A stretch of DNA of 62,071 nt from Myxococcales bacterium (GTDB lineage Bacteria > Myxococcota_C > UBA6777). The position numbers were made by a program, and so were the translations under genes. The stretch spans positions 1 through 62,071 of the forward strand of contig JACKEL010000019.1 in the NCBI GenBank assembly GCA_020632975.1, given 5' to 3'. Position 1 is the first letter of the stretch. Each line of letters opens with the position of its first letter. Shown in pieces: positions 17,240 to 26,734 of this stretch. The notes beneath the pieces were generated by a model, which worked only from the letters and a program-made list of their open reading frames with translations, was not told where the DNA came from and made no database searches.

Positions 17240-19411
17240 TTAAACTTGGCGACGTCGAGGACGCAAGGCGAGCAAAAGCAACAAAAAGACCCCGAAGAAG
17301 GGCATCTGCGAGCCAGAAGACTGACAACCACATCCCCCAGAAACGCCGTTCACATCCGTACAACGACCACCTTGGCAAAGCTGACCACTCGAACACTCGC
17401 TGTTGAGTTTACAGGGGGTTTGGCCTTGGCCTTTGTCCGCACTGGTTGTCTCGGGCAGAGGCTCAAGAACCAAGCGGCCTTCTTTCGCAGGCTCGGGCAA
17501 AACAGAGCCATCGGGTTGTGTGGTGGGCTCAGAGACGATCTCCCCGGTAGGTTCGCCGCTAGGCTCACCACCTGTCAACGTCACTTGTACCTTGGCCTCG
17601 CCTTTGTTCCCCGCAGCATCGAAAGCCACGGCTGTAATCGTGTGGCTACCTGCTCCCAACGACAAAGCCAACGAGTACGAACCATCCGCCGCCAACGTCG
17701 CGGTCATACCATTCACTTCGACGCGATCGACTTTGACATTGTCGGTTGCTTTTCCCGTGACATCGATGTTTCCAAACAAGAGCGTTGCGCCATCAAGCGG
17801 AGACTCGATCGTGATCGTAGGGGGCGTGGTGTCTGCTGTGACCGCTTTTTTCAAAGCGATCTCAATACTTACCGTCTTGCCATCTTCGACCTTGGCTTGC
17901 GCGGTGCCAGAAGTATAACCAGCCAAAGAAGCCGTGACCGTGTAGGTTCCAGGCTTGATCTTGAGACTGAAGTTACCGCTAGCATCCGTAGTTGCGGTCT
18001 CTCCGCTGTTTAGCTTGATGGCAACCCCCTTGAGGACGAGGCTTTTGTCTGCTTTGGCATCATCGTACACAAGACCTTTGATTGTACCTTCGGGTGTTGG
18101 GGGCGGACCACAGTTTGAACATGGCGCATAAAAGGCCGAAACCCATCCAGTGACATTGTTGTAGGTGATCTGATACCAAGTCTTGTTGCCCGAAACATCT
18201 TGGCCGTTGGTGTCTTTCTTCAAGACCTTGAGGCAAGTACCTTGAGAGACGGTGCCAACGGGGGCTTGGCTGGTATTGGGCTGAGGACGGATGTTCAAGG
18301 TCGCGGCGCTAATCTCGATGTAATCGCAGTTTGGTGGTGGCGGCGCTGAACAAGTGCTCGAAGAAGACATCTGGATCATGTTGCTGACTTGCGCCAAAAG
18401 CCGCGCACCAGGACAACTTGTGCTTTGTGAAGGGAACTCTTGGTGCCCCAAGATGTTAGAACGCGCACGAGGCACACCAAAAGTCTTGACGCCCCAATCG
18501 ATCAACTTGGAACCCGTACAGGTCATCGCGGAGGGAGGCTCTGTACCCGTAAAGTCTCCCAAAAAGGAGATCCCCAGTGTTCCTGTATTTTGGCCACCCA
18601 CGTTTGTGCCAAGGTACTCCGCTTGCGTTCCTTCCCAAGCAAAGCCATCCCAAGAAACCAACAGGTGGTAGCCGATATCGCACCAGCCTTGGGTGTTTTG
18701 GTGATAGTTCTGAATTCCACGAAGCCGCGTGATCACTGTGCTGCCCGTCTCATTGTTGGGGGTCACGGTATGATGGATCGCGATACGATTTTTTGTAGGG
18801 TTGGAGGTCGTACACTTGGGAGGCGCAGCGCCCCAGACACTTCGTGCGTTGAAAGGCCCCGTCAATGCTTGCCCAGGAAGCAAGCTGATCGGCAAAGCAC
18901 TTTGGCTGTGTGGTGCAGCAGGCCCCACTTGTCGAATCAGTTGGACCGCCACAAAGTGCGGATATTCCTTCCCGAGAAAGCGAATCTGTGCTTCTTGCGC
19001 AAGGCCCGAAGGAGGGTCAAAGTGACCATTCATCATCGAGATGCCTTGGCCGATCTCCGCTTTCCATGTCACAGAAAGCGGATACCACGGGCTCCAAGTC
19101 TGACCTTGGCTGCGGAATCGCACTTCCCATGCCAAAGAAGGACGTGCATCCCAACGCAAACCAAGCCGCGTAAAGCCCTGACTTTGCGAAAGGATCGGAG
19201 AAGACTGTTTTACAAAAGCGCGGTCCATCTCAACGCGATGTGCGTACCAAACCACTTCGCCAAGCTCTGAATGCACGAAGCGACCGCGCCCACCAGCATC
19301 TGCTTGCGCAAGTCCTGCGAAGGACCCAACCAGCCCTCCCACCAACGCCAAACACAACAAACCACGAACAAAGGACGCAAGCCTCCTTGCCCCCTTCCAA
19401 TGCCTCACCAT
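17240..19411 (-). CDS. Secreted N-acetylmuramoyl-L-alanine amidase with SH3, Ig-like and MYXO-CTERM-like domains
   Basis: The ATG at 19411 follows GAGGAGG and begins a signal peptide. An amidase_2/PGRP domain covers about residues 160-340: NRIAIHHTVTPNNETG, YHLLVSWDG, ILGHQEFP and TSCPG supply the zinc His, Tyr, His and Cys. A bacterial SH3 domain follows, then carboxypeptidase-regulatory-like and Ig-like repeats, a Cys-rich segment and a C-terminal tail GGCGCQSSGS, one hydrophobic helix and RPRRRQV, which resembles MYXO-CTERM. It cleaves the MurNAc-L-Ala bond of peptidoglycan, probably at the cell surface. It points the same way as the carotenoid operon but is a separate unit. Confidence 0.88.
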   Translation of the reverse strand: MVRHWKGARRLASFVRGLLCLALVGGLVGSFAGLAQADAGGRGRFVHSELGEVVWYAHRVEMDRAFVKQSSPILSQSQGFTRLGLRWDARPSLAWEVRFRSQGQTWSPWYPLSVTWKAEIGQGISMMNGHFDPPSGLAQEAQIRFLGKEYPHFVAVQLIRQVGPAAPHSQSALPISLLPGQALTGPFNARSVWGAAPPKCTTSNPTKNRIAIHHTVTPNNETGSTVITRLRGIQNYHQNTQGWCDIGYHLLVSWDGFAWEGTQAEYLGTNVGGQNTGTLGISFLGDFTGTEPPSAMTCTGSKLIDWGVKTFGVPRARSNILGHQEFPSQSTSCPGARLLAQVSNMIQMSSSSTCSAPPPPNCDYIEISAATLNIRPQPNTSQAPVGTVSQGTCLKVLKKDTNGQDVSGNKTWYQITYNNVTGWVSAFYAPCSNCGPPPTPEGTIKGLVYDDAKADKSLVLKGVAIKLNSGETATTDASGNFSLKIKPGTYTVTASLAGYTSGTAQAKVEDGKTVSIEIALKKAVTADTTPPTITIESPLDGATLLFGNIDVTGKATDNVKVDRVEVNGMTATLAADGSYSLALSLGAGSHTITAVAFDAAGNKGEAKVQVTLTGGEPSGEPTGEIVSEPTTQPDGSVLPEPAKEGRLVLEPLPETTSADKGQGQTPCKLNSECSSGQLCQGGRCTDVNGVSGGCGCQSSGSQMPFFGVFLLLLLALRPRRRQV

Positions 19412-19525
19412 CACGGCCTCCTCAAACGATCCCTTCAGAGAACGATTCTCTAGACGCAAAGAAAGCGCGCAAAGCACCTTCTTCACTGCATATATCCCAC
19501 CACTATAGAGAAACTTTGCGATTCT

Positions 19526-20200
19526 TCAAGAAGCTTCGCCCACACCAAGCACAGAGAGGATTTGAGGAAACTCTGTAAGCCACGCATGAGGTTGGTAAGG
19601 TTCCAAGGTCTCGATGCCATGAAAACCATAAGCCGCTGCACACGTCCAAACCCCCGCAGCTTGGCCCGCAGCCATGTCGTACTCGCTGTCTCCCACCATC
19701 AATGTCTCTGCAGGTTCGACGTCCAAAAGCTCCATCAACAGTCGCAATGGTGCTGCGTCAGGCTTGCGCTGTGACAAACTATCCCCACCCAACAAAGCCA
19801 GAAAGTATTGGCTAATCCCCAGTCCACTCAAGACTTTTCGAGCGATATTCTCGGGTTTGTTCGTACAAACCGCCAACTCCCAAGGACCCAAGCGCAGTCG
19901 CTCCAAAGTCTCGCGAACACCTGTGTAAAGGTGCGTGTACTTGAGAGCACCACTCTTGTAGAGCGCGCGATAACGCTGCACGGCCGCAAGGACGCTCTCT
20001 TCGCCGTACATCCCGCACGCCTCCAGACAACGCCGCACCAACCAGTCGACCCCTTGCCCCACAAAGGACATGATCTGCTCTGAGGAAAGCTGCGAAAGAT
20101 GCATCTCACCAAGCAACTGACGCATCGCCGCAACGATGTCATCTGAGGAATCGATCAAAGTCCCATCCAAATCAAAGATGACAAGCTGTATGGGTCGCAA
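19526..20200 (-). CDS. gph: HAD-superfamily phosphatase, phosphoglycolate phosphatase type
   Basis: The N-terminus LVIFDLDGTLIDSSDDI has the nucleophile Asp and the acid/base Asp of HAD motif I. CTNKPENIARKVLSGLG is motif II/III region with a Lys, and MVGDSEYDMAAGQAAG is motif IV. Length 224 aa fits the Gph family. It would hydrolyse 2-phosphoglycolate (a product of DNA-end repair) or related phosphate esters; exact substrate is not shown. It is divergent from the GDPD gene with 167 bases between them. Confidence 0.87.
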   Translation of the reverse strand: MRPIQLVIFDLDGTLIDSSDDIVAAMRQLLGEMHLSQLSSEQIMSFVGQGVDWLVRRCLEACGMYGEESVLAAVQRYRALYKSGALKYTHLYTGVRETLERLRLGPWELAVCTNKPENIARKVLSGLGISQYFLALLGGDSLSQRKPDAAPLRLLMELLDVEPAETLMVGDSEYDMAAGQAAGVWTCAAAYGFHGIETLEPYQPHAWLTEFPQILSVLGVGEAS

Positions 20201-20367
20201 AGGGTGACCTCCTTTTCTTTTCTTCGCAGAGATTTGTACTCTACACAGATCTCACGCGATCTCGCAATATCTACGAGATGTCCTTGATCTTTTCCTGAAA
20301 CCTCGATATCCCCAATCCATATCGCTTCTTTTGTCTTTGCTTTTGCTCCACGCAAGGAGAACCTTTG

Positions 20368-21294
20368 ATGAACGCTCCTACGACGCCTCAAACCAAACCC
20401 CGCTCCAAAGGGCGGTGGATCTTGCTCGGGCTTTTACTCTTGGGGATCACGACGATGATCTGGTGGAAAGCTTGGTGGCCTAAACCCCTCTCTTCTTTTG
20501 CCAAAGAACTCCCACGCCCCCTACTCCTCGGGCATCGCGGTGCCGCTGGCGAAGCACCCGAAAACTCGATGCTTGCTTTTGCTGCTGCACTCGCAGGCGG
20601 CGCCAATGGCGTAGAGCTCGATGTAATGATGACTTCCGACCGCCATCTTGTCGTCTTCCACGACCTCAAGCTTCAAAAACGCCTCCCCCTCAAAGGCGCC
20701 ATCCGCAAACTCACCCTCCAAGAACTCCGTAAGATCGACCTTTCGATATACTTTCAGATGCGAACAAAAAAGCCCGTCCCTCCTCCCTTTCAAAAGACCT
20801 ACGCCCCGCTTCTCGAAGATGTCTTACAGTACTATCAGAAATATCCCAAAGCCGTCCTGAACATCGAGATGAAGAACGAAGATGTCCTCGACAAGGGACA
20901 TGAACGCGAGACTTACAAACTCATCCAAAGATACAGCATGGAAGATCGCGTCATCGTCTCTTCTTTCAATCCCTTTTCCATGTGGCGCTTTCGACAGATC
21001 GCACCGCAGATCCCGCGTGGGCTGATCTACGACAAGACCTTGGCCTTCTATCTACGCGATCTTTGGTTGCTTTCCGTCGCCCGCCCTGACGCCCTTCACC
21101 CCAACTTTCGGATCGTCAACGAAGCCTACATGAAGTGGGCCCGCAAACAGGGCTTTGCCGTCAATGTCTGGACCGTCAACGCACCCGAAGATATGCGCCG
21201 CATGATCCGCTTGGGCGTCGACGCCATCATCACAGACTTCCCCCAACGCCTCCTGCAAATCGCCAAAGAAGAACGAGCACGCAAACCCAAATAA
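20368..21294 (+). CDS. Glycerophosphodiester phosphodiesterase, membrane-anchored
   Basis: The ATG at 20368 follows AAGGAG with good spacing. One N-terminal hydrophobic helix (RWILLGLLLLGITTMIWW) anchors it or directs export. The catalytic motifs of the GDPD family are visible: LGHRGAAGEAPENSML, NGVELDVMMTSDRHLVVFHD and later LNIEMKNE. It hydrolyses glycerophosphodiesters from phospholipid breakdown to glycerol-3-phosphate and alcohol. Length about 308 aa is normal. No transporter for the product is adjacent. Confidence 0.88.
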   Translation: MNAPTTPQTKPRSKGRWILLGLLLLGITTMIWWKAWWPKPLSSFAKELPRPLLLGHRGAAGEAPENSMLAFAAALAGGANGVELDVMMTSDRHLVVFHDLKLQKRLPLKGAIRKLTLQELRKIDLSIYFQMRTKKPVPPPFQKTYAPLLEDVLQYYQKYPKAVLNIEMKNEDVLDKGHERETYKLIQRYSMEDRVIVSSFNPFSMWRFRQIAPQIPRGLIYDKTLAFYLRDLWLLSVARPDALHPNFRIVNEAYMKWARKQGFAVNVWTVNAPEDMRRMIRLGVDAIITDFPQRLLQIAKEERARKPK

Positions 21295-21496
21295 GCCAAG
21301 GGGCTCCTTCTTCCTCTCTTTCCATGGTCGATCGCAAGATCCAGCAAGTCACCCCCTGCGCAGCCCTTTTTGCAAGCGTCACGAAGCGACAAACACACAC
21401 GCTAAAATTTGCTCTTGCGCGATCCTCTTGAGATCGCTATACTGCACAAACGTCCATAACTCCCAGACCATGGATCAGCAGACAGGAAATACAAAG

Positions 21497-22000
21497 ATGT
21501 CTTCGGAATCACCGACCTTACGAAGAAAACGCGGCACCAAACACAAAGGGAGAGCACGCTTGTTGCCTCCCCTTTCCACTGAAGCACATCGAACCCCCGT
21601 CCCCCAACCTCTCTTCCCCAGAGAACAAGACTTCGACCACAAGTCATCCCAAGAAGGAAACAGCGATCACTCGCTTTCTTACTTTCAACATCCTTCAGCA
21701 CTTCCCGGCTTTTCCGAAGATGGCAGTTTGCTCTTCTTCGAAGAACACGGAAGGAAGAGGCTTTCGACGCAGATCCGCAACAGCCTCGATGGGTTCCCGA
21801 CCTATCACGAGATGATGCGATGGTTGGAGATGGCACAGTCCTTGGAACTCTTGCTTCAAGAACAAGAAAAACGTCTGCTCGAACAAGAGCAAAAGCTCCG
21901 CCAACAGGAAGATATCTCTCCTGCTCCTCCGCGTCCTCGTCCCTCTCACAGAAAGTCCCCACTTCCCGCCCAGATGACCCTCTTCCAGAAAAAACGCTAA
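21497..22000 (+). CDS. Small hypothetical coiled-coil protein
   Basis: Not recognised. The ATG at 21497 has AGGAAA eight bases upstream. The N-terminal half is basic and low complexity (RRKRGTKHKGRARL), the middle has QIRNSLDGFPTYHEMMRWLEMAQ, and the C-terminal part is a likely coiled coil of repeated E-Q-x-x-L heptads (LEQEQKLRQQE). It ends MTLFQKKR. No membrane segment or signal. It may be a DNA- or protein-binding accessory; function unknown. Confidence 0.6.
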   Translation: MSSESPTLRRKRGTKHKGRARLLPPLSTEAHRTPVPQPLFPREQDFDHKSSQEGNSDHSLSYFQHPSALPGFSEDGSLLFFEEHGRKRLSTQIRNSLDGFPTYHEMMRWLEMAQSLELLLQEQEKRLLEQEQKLRQQEDISPAPPRPRPSHRKSPLPAQMTLFQKKR

Positions 22001-22032
22001 CCTCCTCGACCCTTCCAAGCATCTAGCAACAC

Positions 22033-22060
22033 TTGTCAAAGAAAATACACCCGTTAGGAT
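22033..22060 (+). promoter_or_regulatory. Candidate promoter for the CRTAC1/UnbV lipoprotein
   Basis: TTGTCA (22033-22038), 16-base spacer, TAGGAT (22055-22060), about 85 bases before the ATG. Weak match by eye. Confidence 0.3.
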
Positions 22061-22145
22061 ACCAAGGGCATGTCGAACGTATGCCCTTTCTTTTTCGGGC
22101 CTTTCTCCCCACGCGCCTTGTTATGTCCTTGGGACGGAGAAGTTT

Positions 22146-24272
22146 ATGGAATCAAATCGCATCACTTTTCGTAATTTGTTGCCTTGGATGGGACTGAGCG
22201 TCCTTTTTTGCTGCCTGCTCTTTTCCACGAGTAGTTGCACCCCAACCTCTCAAAGCGAACCAACCCCCGAGACCACGGGGGAGATCTCTCAAGAGATGTC
22301 CAAAGAACCTGTCAGCGAACTCGCGGCAGAGATCACCCAAGATGCGGGAGAACCCACACCCGAGGTCGAAGACAAGCGCCCCCCTCGCATCTGTAAAACC
22401 CCCAAGGCTCTCACAGATCAAGGTCCTTACTTTCGCAATATCGCGGCAGAGATGGGGCTTGGTGATGGCAAGATCGAAGCTTACGGAACACGCCTTGCTG
22501 CGGTGGATATCGACGGAGATGGTTATCCAGACCTCATCGTCCACAAAGGGGGCTCCAACAATCGCGATGATCTCAATGCGACGCCCCCCAAGCGATTCCG
22601 CTGGATCTTGATGAATCGCCCAGATCCCAATGACCCCAAAAAGCGCATCTTTGTGGATCAAACCGTCGAAAGCGGTTATCTCGATATCCCAGGTGACGCA
22701 ACGACCAAAGGCAGAGCGAGCCACTTTGCGATCTTCGCAGACGTCAACAACGACGGAAAGCTCGACCTTTTCAGCGCTACCTATACAGATGCCAACACCC
22801 CAAGCACCGACCCAGGGGATCGCAGCCAACTGATGTTGGGCGATGGCACAGGCAAGTTCACCTTTGCCCCCAAAACCACCGCGTTGACACCCGCTGCATC
22901 GAGCCTTTGGAGCACCACCTCTGCAACCTTCTTGGACTACGATCGTGACGGACTGATCGATATCTTCGTCGGTTTTTGGTACACAAACTACGGAAAGTCC
23001 TACGAGTCAATCCAAGATCGCCTTTATAAAGGCCGTGGCGACGGAACATTTGTGGACGTCACAGCACAGATGGGGCTTAATACCAAAAGCTTTAACGACG
23101 GATACAAGGATGGGACCAATCACAAACCAACGTATGGTGTGACAAGTTGTGATGTAAACGGCGACGGAAAAACCGACCTGATCGTCACGGCCTACGGTCG
23201 TCAGTACAACATGTTGTATCTCAACCGCGGCGACCGCTTCGAAGAAGTCGGACAGGCCTCGACTTTCGCAGGAGACGCCAACCACGATCTCAGCGACAAC
23301 CAGTTTTACCTTTGTTATTGCGCGGCCAACGCCACCAAATGCCCCATCGGAACGCCTCGTCCTTCCATCCAGTGTTCAAGTCCTCCCCCTTGGAGCCCAG
23401 GCGTTGACGATCATCCCTTCCGTCTCAACGGTAACACCTTCACAACCGTTTGCGGGGATATCAACAACGACGGCAAGATGGACCTTTACAACGCAGAGAT
23501 CCGTCACTGGCACATCGGCAAGTCTTCGGACCCAACGCAGTTGTTGCTCAATATGTCGCAAGGTTCGGACTTTAAGTTCCAACGCATCCCTCCCGCGCAA
23601 GCAGGCATGGAACGTCCCAAAGTGGGTGGATGGAACCAAGGCGATATCATGGCGTCCTTCTTCGACTTTGATAACGATGGAAAGCCTGACATCTATCTTT
23701 GCAGCTCGGATTATCCCGATACTTTCGGCTCTCTCTTCCGCCAAACAGATGCCTCAACACCTGAAAAACCGATGTTTCAGGATATCGCGCAGGTGGCTGG
23801 CATCCGTCACGCTCGCGCTGTGGGCCTTGCCATCGCAGACTTTGACCAAGACGGCGATCTCGACGTAGCGATCGGCTCTAGCACCATGCGTTGCAAAGCC
23901 GCAGAAGGCTGCCCCTGGACCAAAAATGAAGTGTTTATCTACGACAACTTGGTGGGCCAAGACAGCAACTGGGTGAAGATCAAGCTTCGTGGAAAAGGAC
24001 AAGGCGGCGCAAACACCTTTGGGATCGGCGCCCAGATCCGCGTCACAGCGGGAGGTGTGACACAAACCCAAGAGATCCAAGGGGGTTTTGGACACTTCGG
24101 CCTCCAAAACACCTTGGTTGCGCACTTTGGACTTGGCGCCAACTGCGATATCGAAAAGATCGAAGTGCGTTGGCCCAATGGACAAAGCACAGTCCAGACC
24201 TTCCAAGATGTCCGCGCCAACTATCGTTTGTTGATCGAAGAAGGCAAAGATGAAGTGACCTACCTGCCTTAA
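22146..24272 (+). CDS. CRTAC1-family (FG-GAP/VCBS plus ASPIC/UnbV) lipoprotein
   Basis: The ATG follows GGAGAAG. The signal peptide ends with a lipobox-like LLFSTSSC near residues 23-30, followed by an acidic Thr/Pro/Glu linker. Then come repeated Ca-binding-type loops of the FG-GAP/VCBS kind: DIDGDGYPDL, DVNNDGKLDL, DYDRDGLIDI, DVNGDGKTDL, DINNDGKMDL, DFDNDGKPDI and DFDQDGDLDV. These predict a beta-propeller. The last 110 residues (KIKLRGKGQGGANTFGIGAQ and EVRWPNGQSTVQTF) match ASPIC/UnbV. An outer-membrane or surface adhesion or binding role is likely; the ligand is unknown. It stands alone between two intergenic gaps. Confidence 0.9.
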   Translation: MESNRITFRNLLPWMGLSVLFCCLLFSTSSCTPTSQSEPTPETTGEISQEMSKEPVSELAAEITQDAGEPTPEVEDKRPPRICKTPKALTDQGPYFRNIAAEMGLGDGKIEAYGTRLAAVDIDGDGYPDLIVHKGGSNNRDDLNATPPKRFRWILMNRPDPNDPKKRIFVDQTVESGYLDIPGDATTKGRASHFAIFADVNNDGKLDLFSATYTDANTPSTDPGDRSQLMLGDGTGKFTFAPKTTALTPAASSLWSTTSATFLDYDRDGLIDIFVGFWYTNYGKSYESIQDRLYKGRGDGTFVDVTAQMGLNTKSFNDGYKDGTNHKPTYGVTSCDVNGDGKTDLIVTAYGRQYNMLYLNRGDRFEEVGQASTFAGDANHDLSDNQFYLCYCAANATKCPIGTPRPSIQCSSPPPWSPGVDDHPFRLNGNTFTTVCGDINNDGKMDLYNAEIRHWHIGKSSDPTQLLLNMSQGSDFKFQRIPPAQAGMERPKVGGWNQGDIMASFFDFDNDGKPDIYLCSSDYPDTFGSLFRQTDASTPEKPMFQDIAQVAGIRHARAVGLAIADFDQDGDLDVAIGSSTMRCKAAEGCPWTKNEVFIYDNLVGQDSNWVKIKLRGKGQGGANTFGIGAQIRVTAGGVTQTQEIQGGFGHFGLQNTLVAHFGLGANCDIEKIEVRWPNGQSTVQTFQDVRANYRLLIEEGKDEVTYLP

Positions 24273-24355
24273 ATCGACGGTTCATCGGGCAAGATCAGCC
24301 CCAAACCACCGAATCCCCGCTCCCCCCATCCTCGTGTGCCCTTCCCTCATCGCTC

Positions 24356-25207
24356 TCACTTGGAAGCGGTAAGGTGAGAAGCATCCAACCATTGTAGTGT
24401 TCGGAATCCAGAGCGCTTAAACAAAGACTCGATCTCTGCGGGTGCTTGGGAAAGTCCGCGACCTTCGAGCACGCTAAAGTGTACTTCCACCAACACAAAG
24501 CGACACTGAGGTTGTGCGAGGATGTGTTGGAGCCCTTGAAGGACCTCCCATTCAAAGCCTTCGACATCGACCTTAATCACCGCAGGAACGGGAAGATCGC
24601 GCTCTTTCAACAGAGCATCGCCTGTGGTGACTTGGACCTTGATCGTGTCAGAGGAGGTGGCTTCGCCTTCGCGCAACAAGTGGCTGGCTCCCCCCACAGC
24701 GCCGCCTTGGGCCACTTGGAAGAACATCTCGCCATCTTGATCGGCAAGCGCGATAGGAACGACCTCGACGTGCTTGAAGGCGTTCTCGTCGATGTTTTCT
24801 TGCAGGCGCGCTTGGCACCATGGTTCGGGCTCAAAAGCGTAAACGCTGCCCTTTTTCCCATGGTCGAGGGACGCAGCGAGGATCAGACCATACAGACCAA
24901 AGTTGGACCCGATATCCCAAACGTCCCCACCCTCTTTGAGGTGCGACAAGAGAGCTTCGATAAGATGTTGATCTTGTTGGTAACTGAGGGCGCGCAAGTA
25001 CTCTTGCAAGTTGTTGACGCGCAAGCGACAGCGCGCTTGTTTGAAGCCCACTTCGACCGTCTTGGGGCGATTGCGCTCGTACTGATCGATCTCTTTTTGT
25101 CGTTTTTGGCGCGCTGGATAGTGGATGATCTTGGAAACCACGCTCGTTAGACCTGTTTGGCGCATCCAAGAACGCAAACGGCTTTTGTATAAAAGCTCTC
25201 GGATCAT
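24356..25207 (-). CDS. FkbM-family methyltransferase
   Basis: A 283-aa class I methyltransferase: GDVWDIGSNFGLYGLIL is the SAM motif, followed by VYAFEPEPWCQARLQENI and VIKVDVEGFEWEVLQGL, both FkbM features. FkbM enzymes methylate hydroxyls, often on sugars of surface glycans. The start at 25207 sits 6 bases after the radical SAM gene's stop, and its AGGAGG/GAGG SD overlaps the end of that gene, so the two are translationally linked. It lies at the left edge of the surface-polysaccharide locus. Confidence 0.87.
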   Translation of the reverse strand: MIRELLYKSRLRSWMRQTGLTSVVSKIIHYPARQKRQKEIDQYERNRPKTVEVGFKQARCRLRVNNLQEYLRALSYQQDQHLIEALLSHLKEGGDVWDIGSNFGLYGLILAASLDHGKKGSVYAFEPEPWCQARLQENIDENAFKHVEVVPIALADQDGEMFFQVAQGGAVGGASHLLREGEATSSDTIKVQVTTGDALLKERDLPVPAVIKVDVEGFEWEVLQGLQHILAQPQCRFVLVEVHFSVLEGRGLSQAPAEIESLFKRSGFRTLQWLDASHLTASK

Positions 25208-25213
25208 AAAACC

Positions 25214-26326
25214 TCAGCCTCCTTGAAAGGGTGTCTTGGGACGATCGCGCTTCACGACCTCGCCTTGTTGACGTCGCAGGTTGATCGTGGCGCGCTTGCG
25301 GCCTTCACGAGTCCGATAAAGCTCCAAGTCTTGGTACATATCGCACGCAGCGCACGTTGGATTCAGTGTCCCACCTGCACGGAATTGGGCTCTGAGATCT
25401 TTCATCAGCTTGCCTGTGTAGATCTCCAAGAGGCTTTCTTCCATGATGTTGCCGATCGAAAGATCCTCAACAGCATCCATCGCAGCCACACAAGAACAAG
25501 CCATCACATTACCGTCTGTGAGCACGGTGACGCCGTTATAAAGGTTCACGCAAGGCTCTTTTTTGGGGGGTGGCGTGCGAAGTTCCATACCTTGGGGCAA
25601 GATCTCTCGCGTGATGCGCTGTCCTGCCGAAGTATAGGACCATGTAAAGTCGATCGCTGGTTCATAAGCGAGGATCGGTTGAAAGTCGGGGTCTTTCATC
25701 AGCTCTTTGAGCGGGCGATCACTGCGAAGACAAACGGTGATATTGAGGGGATTTTTGAGCTTGTCATTTTCTTCGACGAGGCTCAACACATTGCGGCGCA
25801 TCCGTTCATACGACGCATTTTGATAAAGCCGCACGTAGCTTTCTTTGTCGAAGCCCGAGGTGCTGATGTTGATGGTGTCGAGACCCGAGTGCAAGATCTC
25901 GGCGATCCCGAACTTATCGAGCAAGATCGCGTTGGTGGTCACAAAGATCCGATCGATCTGGGGCAGGCTGCGCAAGTAACGCACGCGTTCGAGAAACTTT
26001 GGATCGATCAAGGCATCACCCACGATAGGGGTCAGACCAACCGATCCACCTGATATCGCGACGTAATCTTCGACAGCTTTATAAAAGATCTCATCCGACA
26101 ACATCTCTGTCTTTCGCTCTTGAAACTGATAAGGGCAAAAGATGCACTTGGCGTTGCAGAGGTTGGTCAGTTCAAAGTGCAATTCAAAAGGACGGATGGC
26201 CATCTTTTCGAGGACGCGATCCAGATCAAAGAGGGTATCGCTCATCCAAGCATCCGCTTTTCGCAAGAGAACGCGGCGAACCTTCTCAAAAAAAACACGA
26301 TTGAATTCAAGCTTTCTGAGTTTCAA
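25214..26326 (-). CDS. Radical SAM/SPASM protein of the polysaccharide locus
   Basis: A radical SAM cluster motif CxxxCxxC is seen in ELTNLCNAKCIFCPYQ. A C-terminal SPASM-like set of Cys (CVNLYNGVTVL, VMACSC, CAACDMY) binds auxiliary Fe-S clusters. The start is a TTG at 26326 with AGGGAT upstream. It is co-directional and coupled with fkbM. Radical SAM/SPASM proteins act on peptides or on sugars/aminoglycosides; a sugar-modifying role is suggested by context only. Substrate unknown. Confidence 0.82.
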   Translation of the reverse strand: MKLRKLEFNRVFFEKVRRVLLRKADAWMSDTLFDLDRVLEKMAIRPFELHFELTNLCNAKCIFCPYQFQERKTEMLSDEIFYKAVEDYVAISGGSVGLTPIVGDALIDPKFLERVRYLRSLPQIDRIFVTTNAILLDKFGIAEILHSGLDTINISTSGFDKESYVRLYQNASYERMRRNVLSLVEENDKLKNPLNITVCLRSDRPLKELMKDPDFQPILAYEPAIDFTWSYTSAGQRITREILPQGMELRTPPPKKEPCVNLYNGVTVLTDGNVMACSCVAAMDAVEDLSIGNIMEESLLEIYTGKLMKDLRAQFRAGGTLNPTCAACDMYQDLELYRTREGRKRATINLRRQQGEVVKRDRPKTPFQGG

Positions 26327-26734
26327 TGTTTATCCCTAGTGGCTCTTGTGATAGAGATGTTTGGGCCGCACGTGGTCCCCTTTTTCCATAGCGACACGCA
26401 GTATCTATACCATCCTGCAAAACGTCAAGCGTATGGGGCCAAATGAGTGCTCTCTCAAAGGGGTTTTCGGATGAGATACTCAGTTGCGAGAGCTTCACTG
26501 TATGCACTACCCACTCGCGACGCTTGTTATCACACCCACAACTTTTGTCACCCTTCTACAAGCCCGCGATGGGATTTTGTTTTCGAGAGTGTGCAGTTTC
26601 ATCGCCCTATCGCGTAAAGCTCACAGTTCCGCCCTTTTGAGGCGTATCCTGTTGCAAAGGTCGCAGAAAAACACCGACCTTTGCAGCCCAACCCCAAAGG
26701 TCCACGACAAACGTGACCCACCAACAAGAGTCTC
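26327..26734. other. 408-base divergent intergenic region with hairpin
   Basis: AT-rich gap between the radical SAM gene (minus) and the flippase gene (plus). No gene is evident. It holds a perfect 11-base inverted repeat, TGCAAAGGTCG (26653-26663) and CGACCTTTGCA (26675-26685), with an 11-base A-rich loop, about 50 bases before the flippase ATG. Promoters for both genes are expected here but none is convincing. Confidence 0.6.

Noticed and set aside
17189..18013. Plus-strand frame of 274 codons, and similar ones at 18440-19270
   Set aside because: Antisense to the amidase, no SD, no domain similarity, basic low-complexity content.
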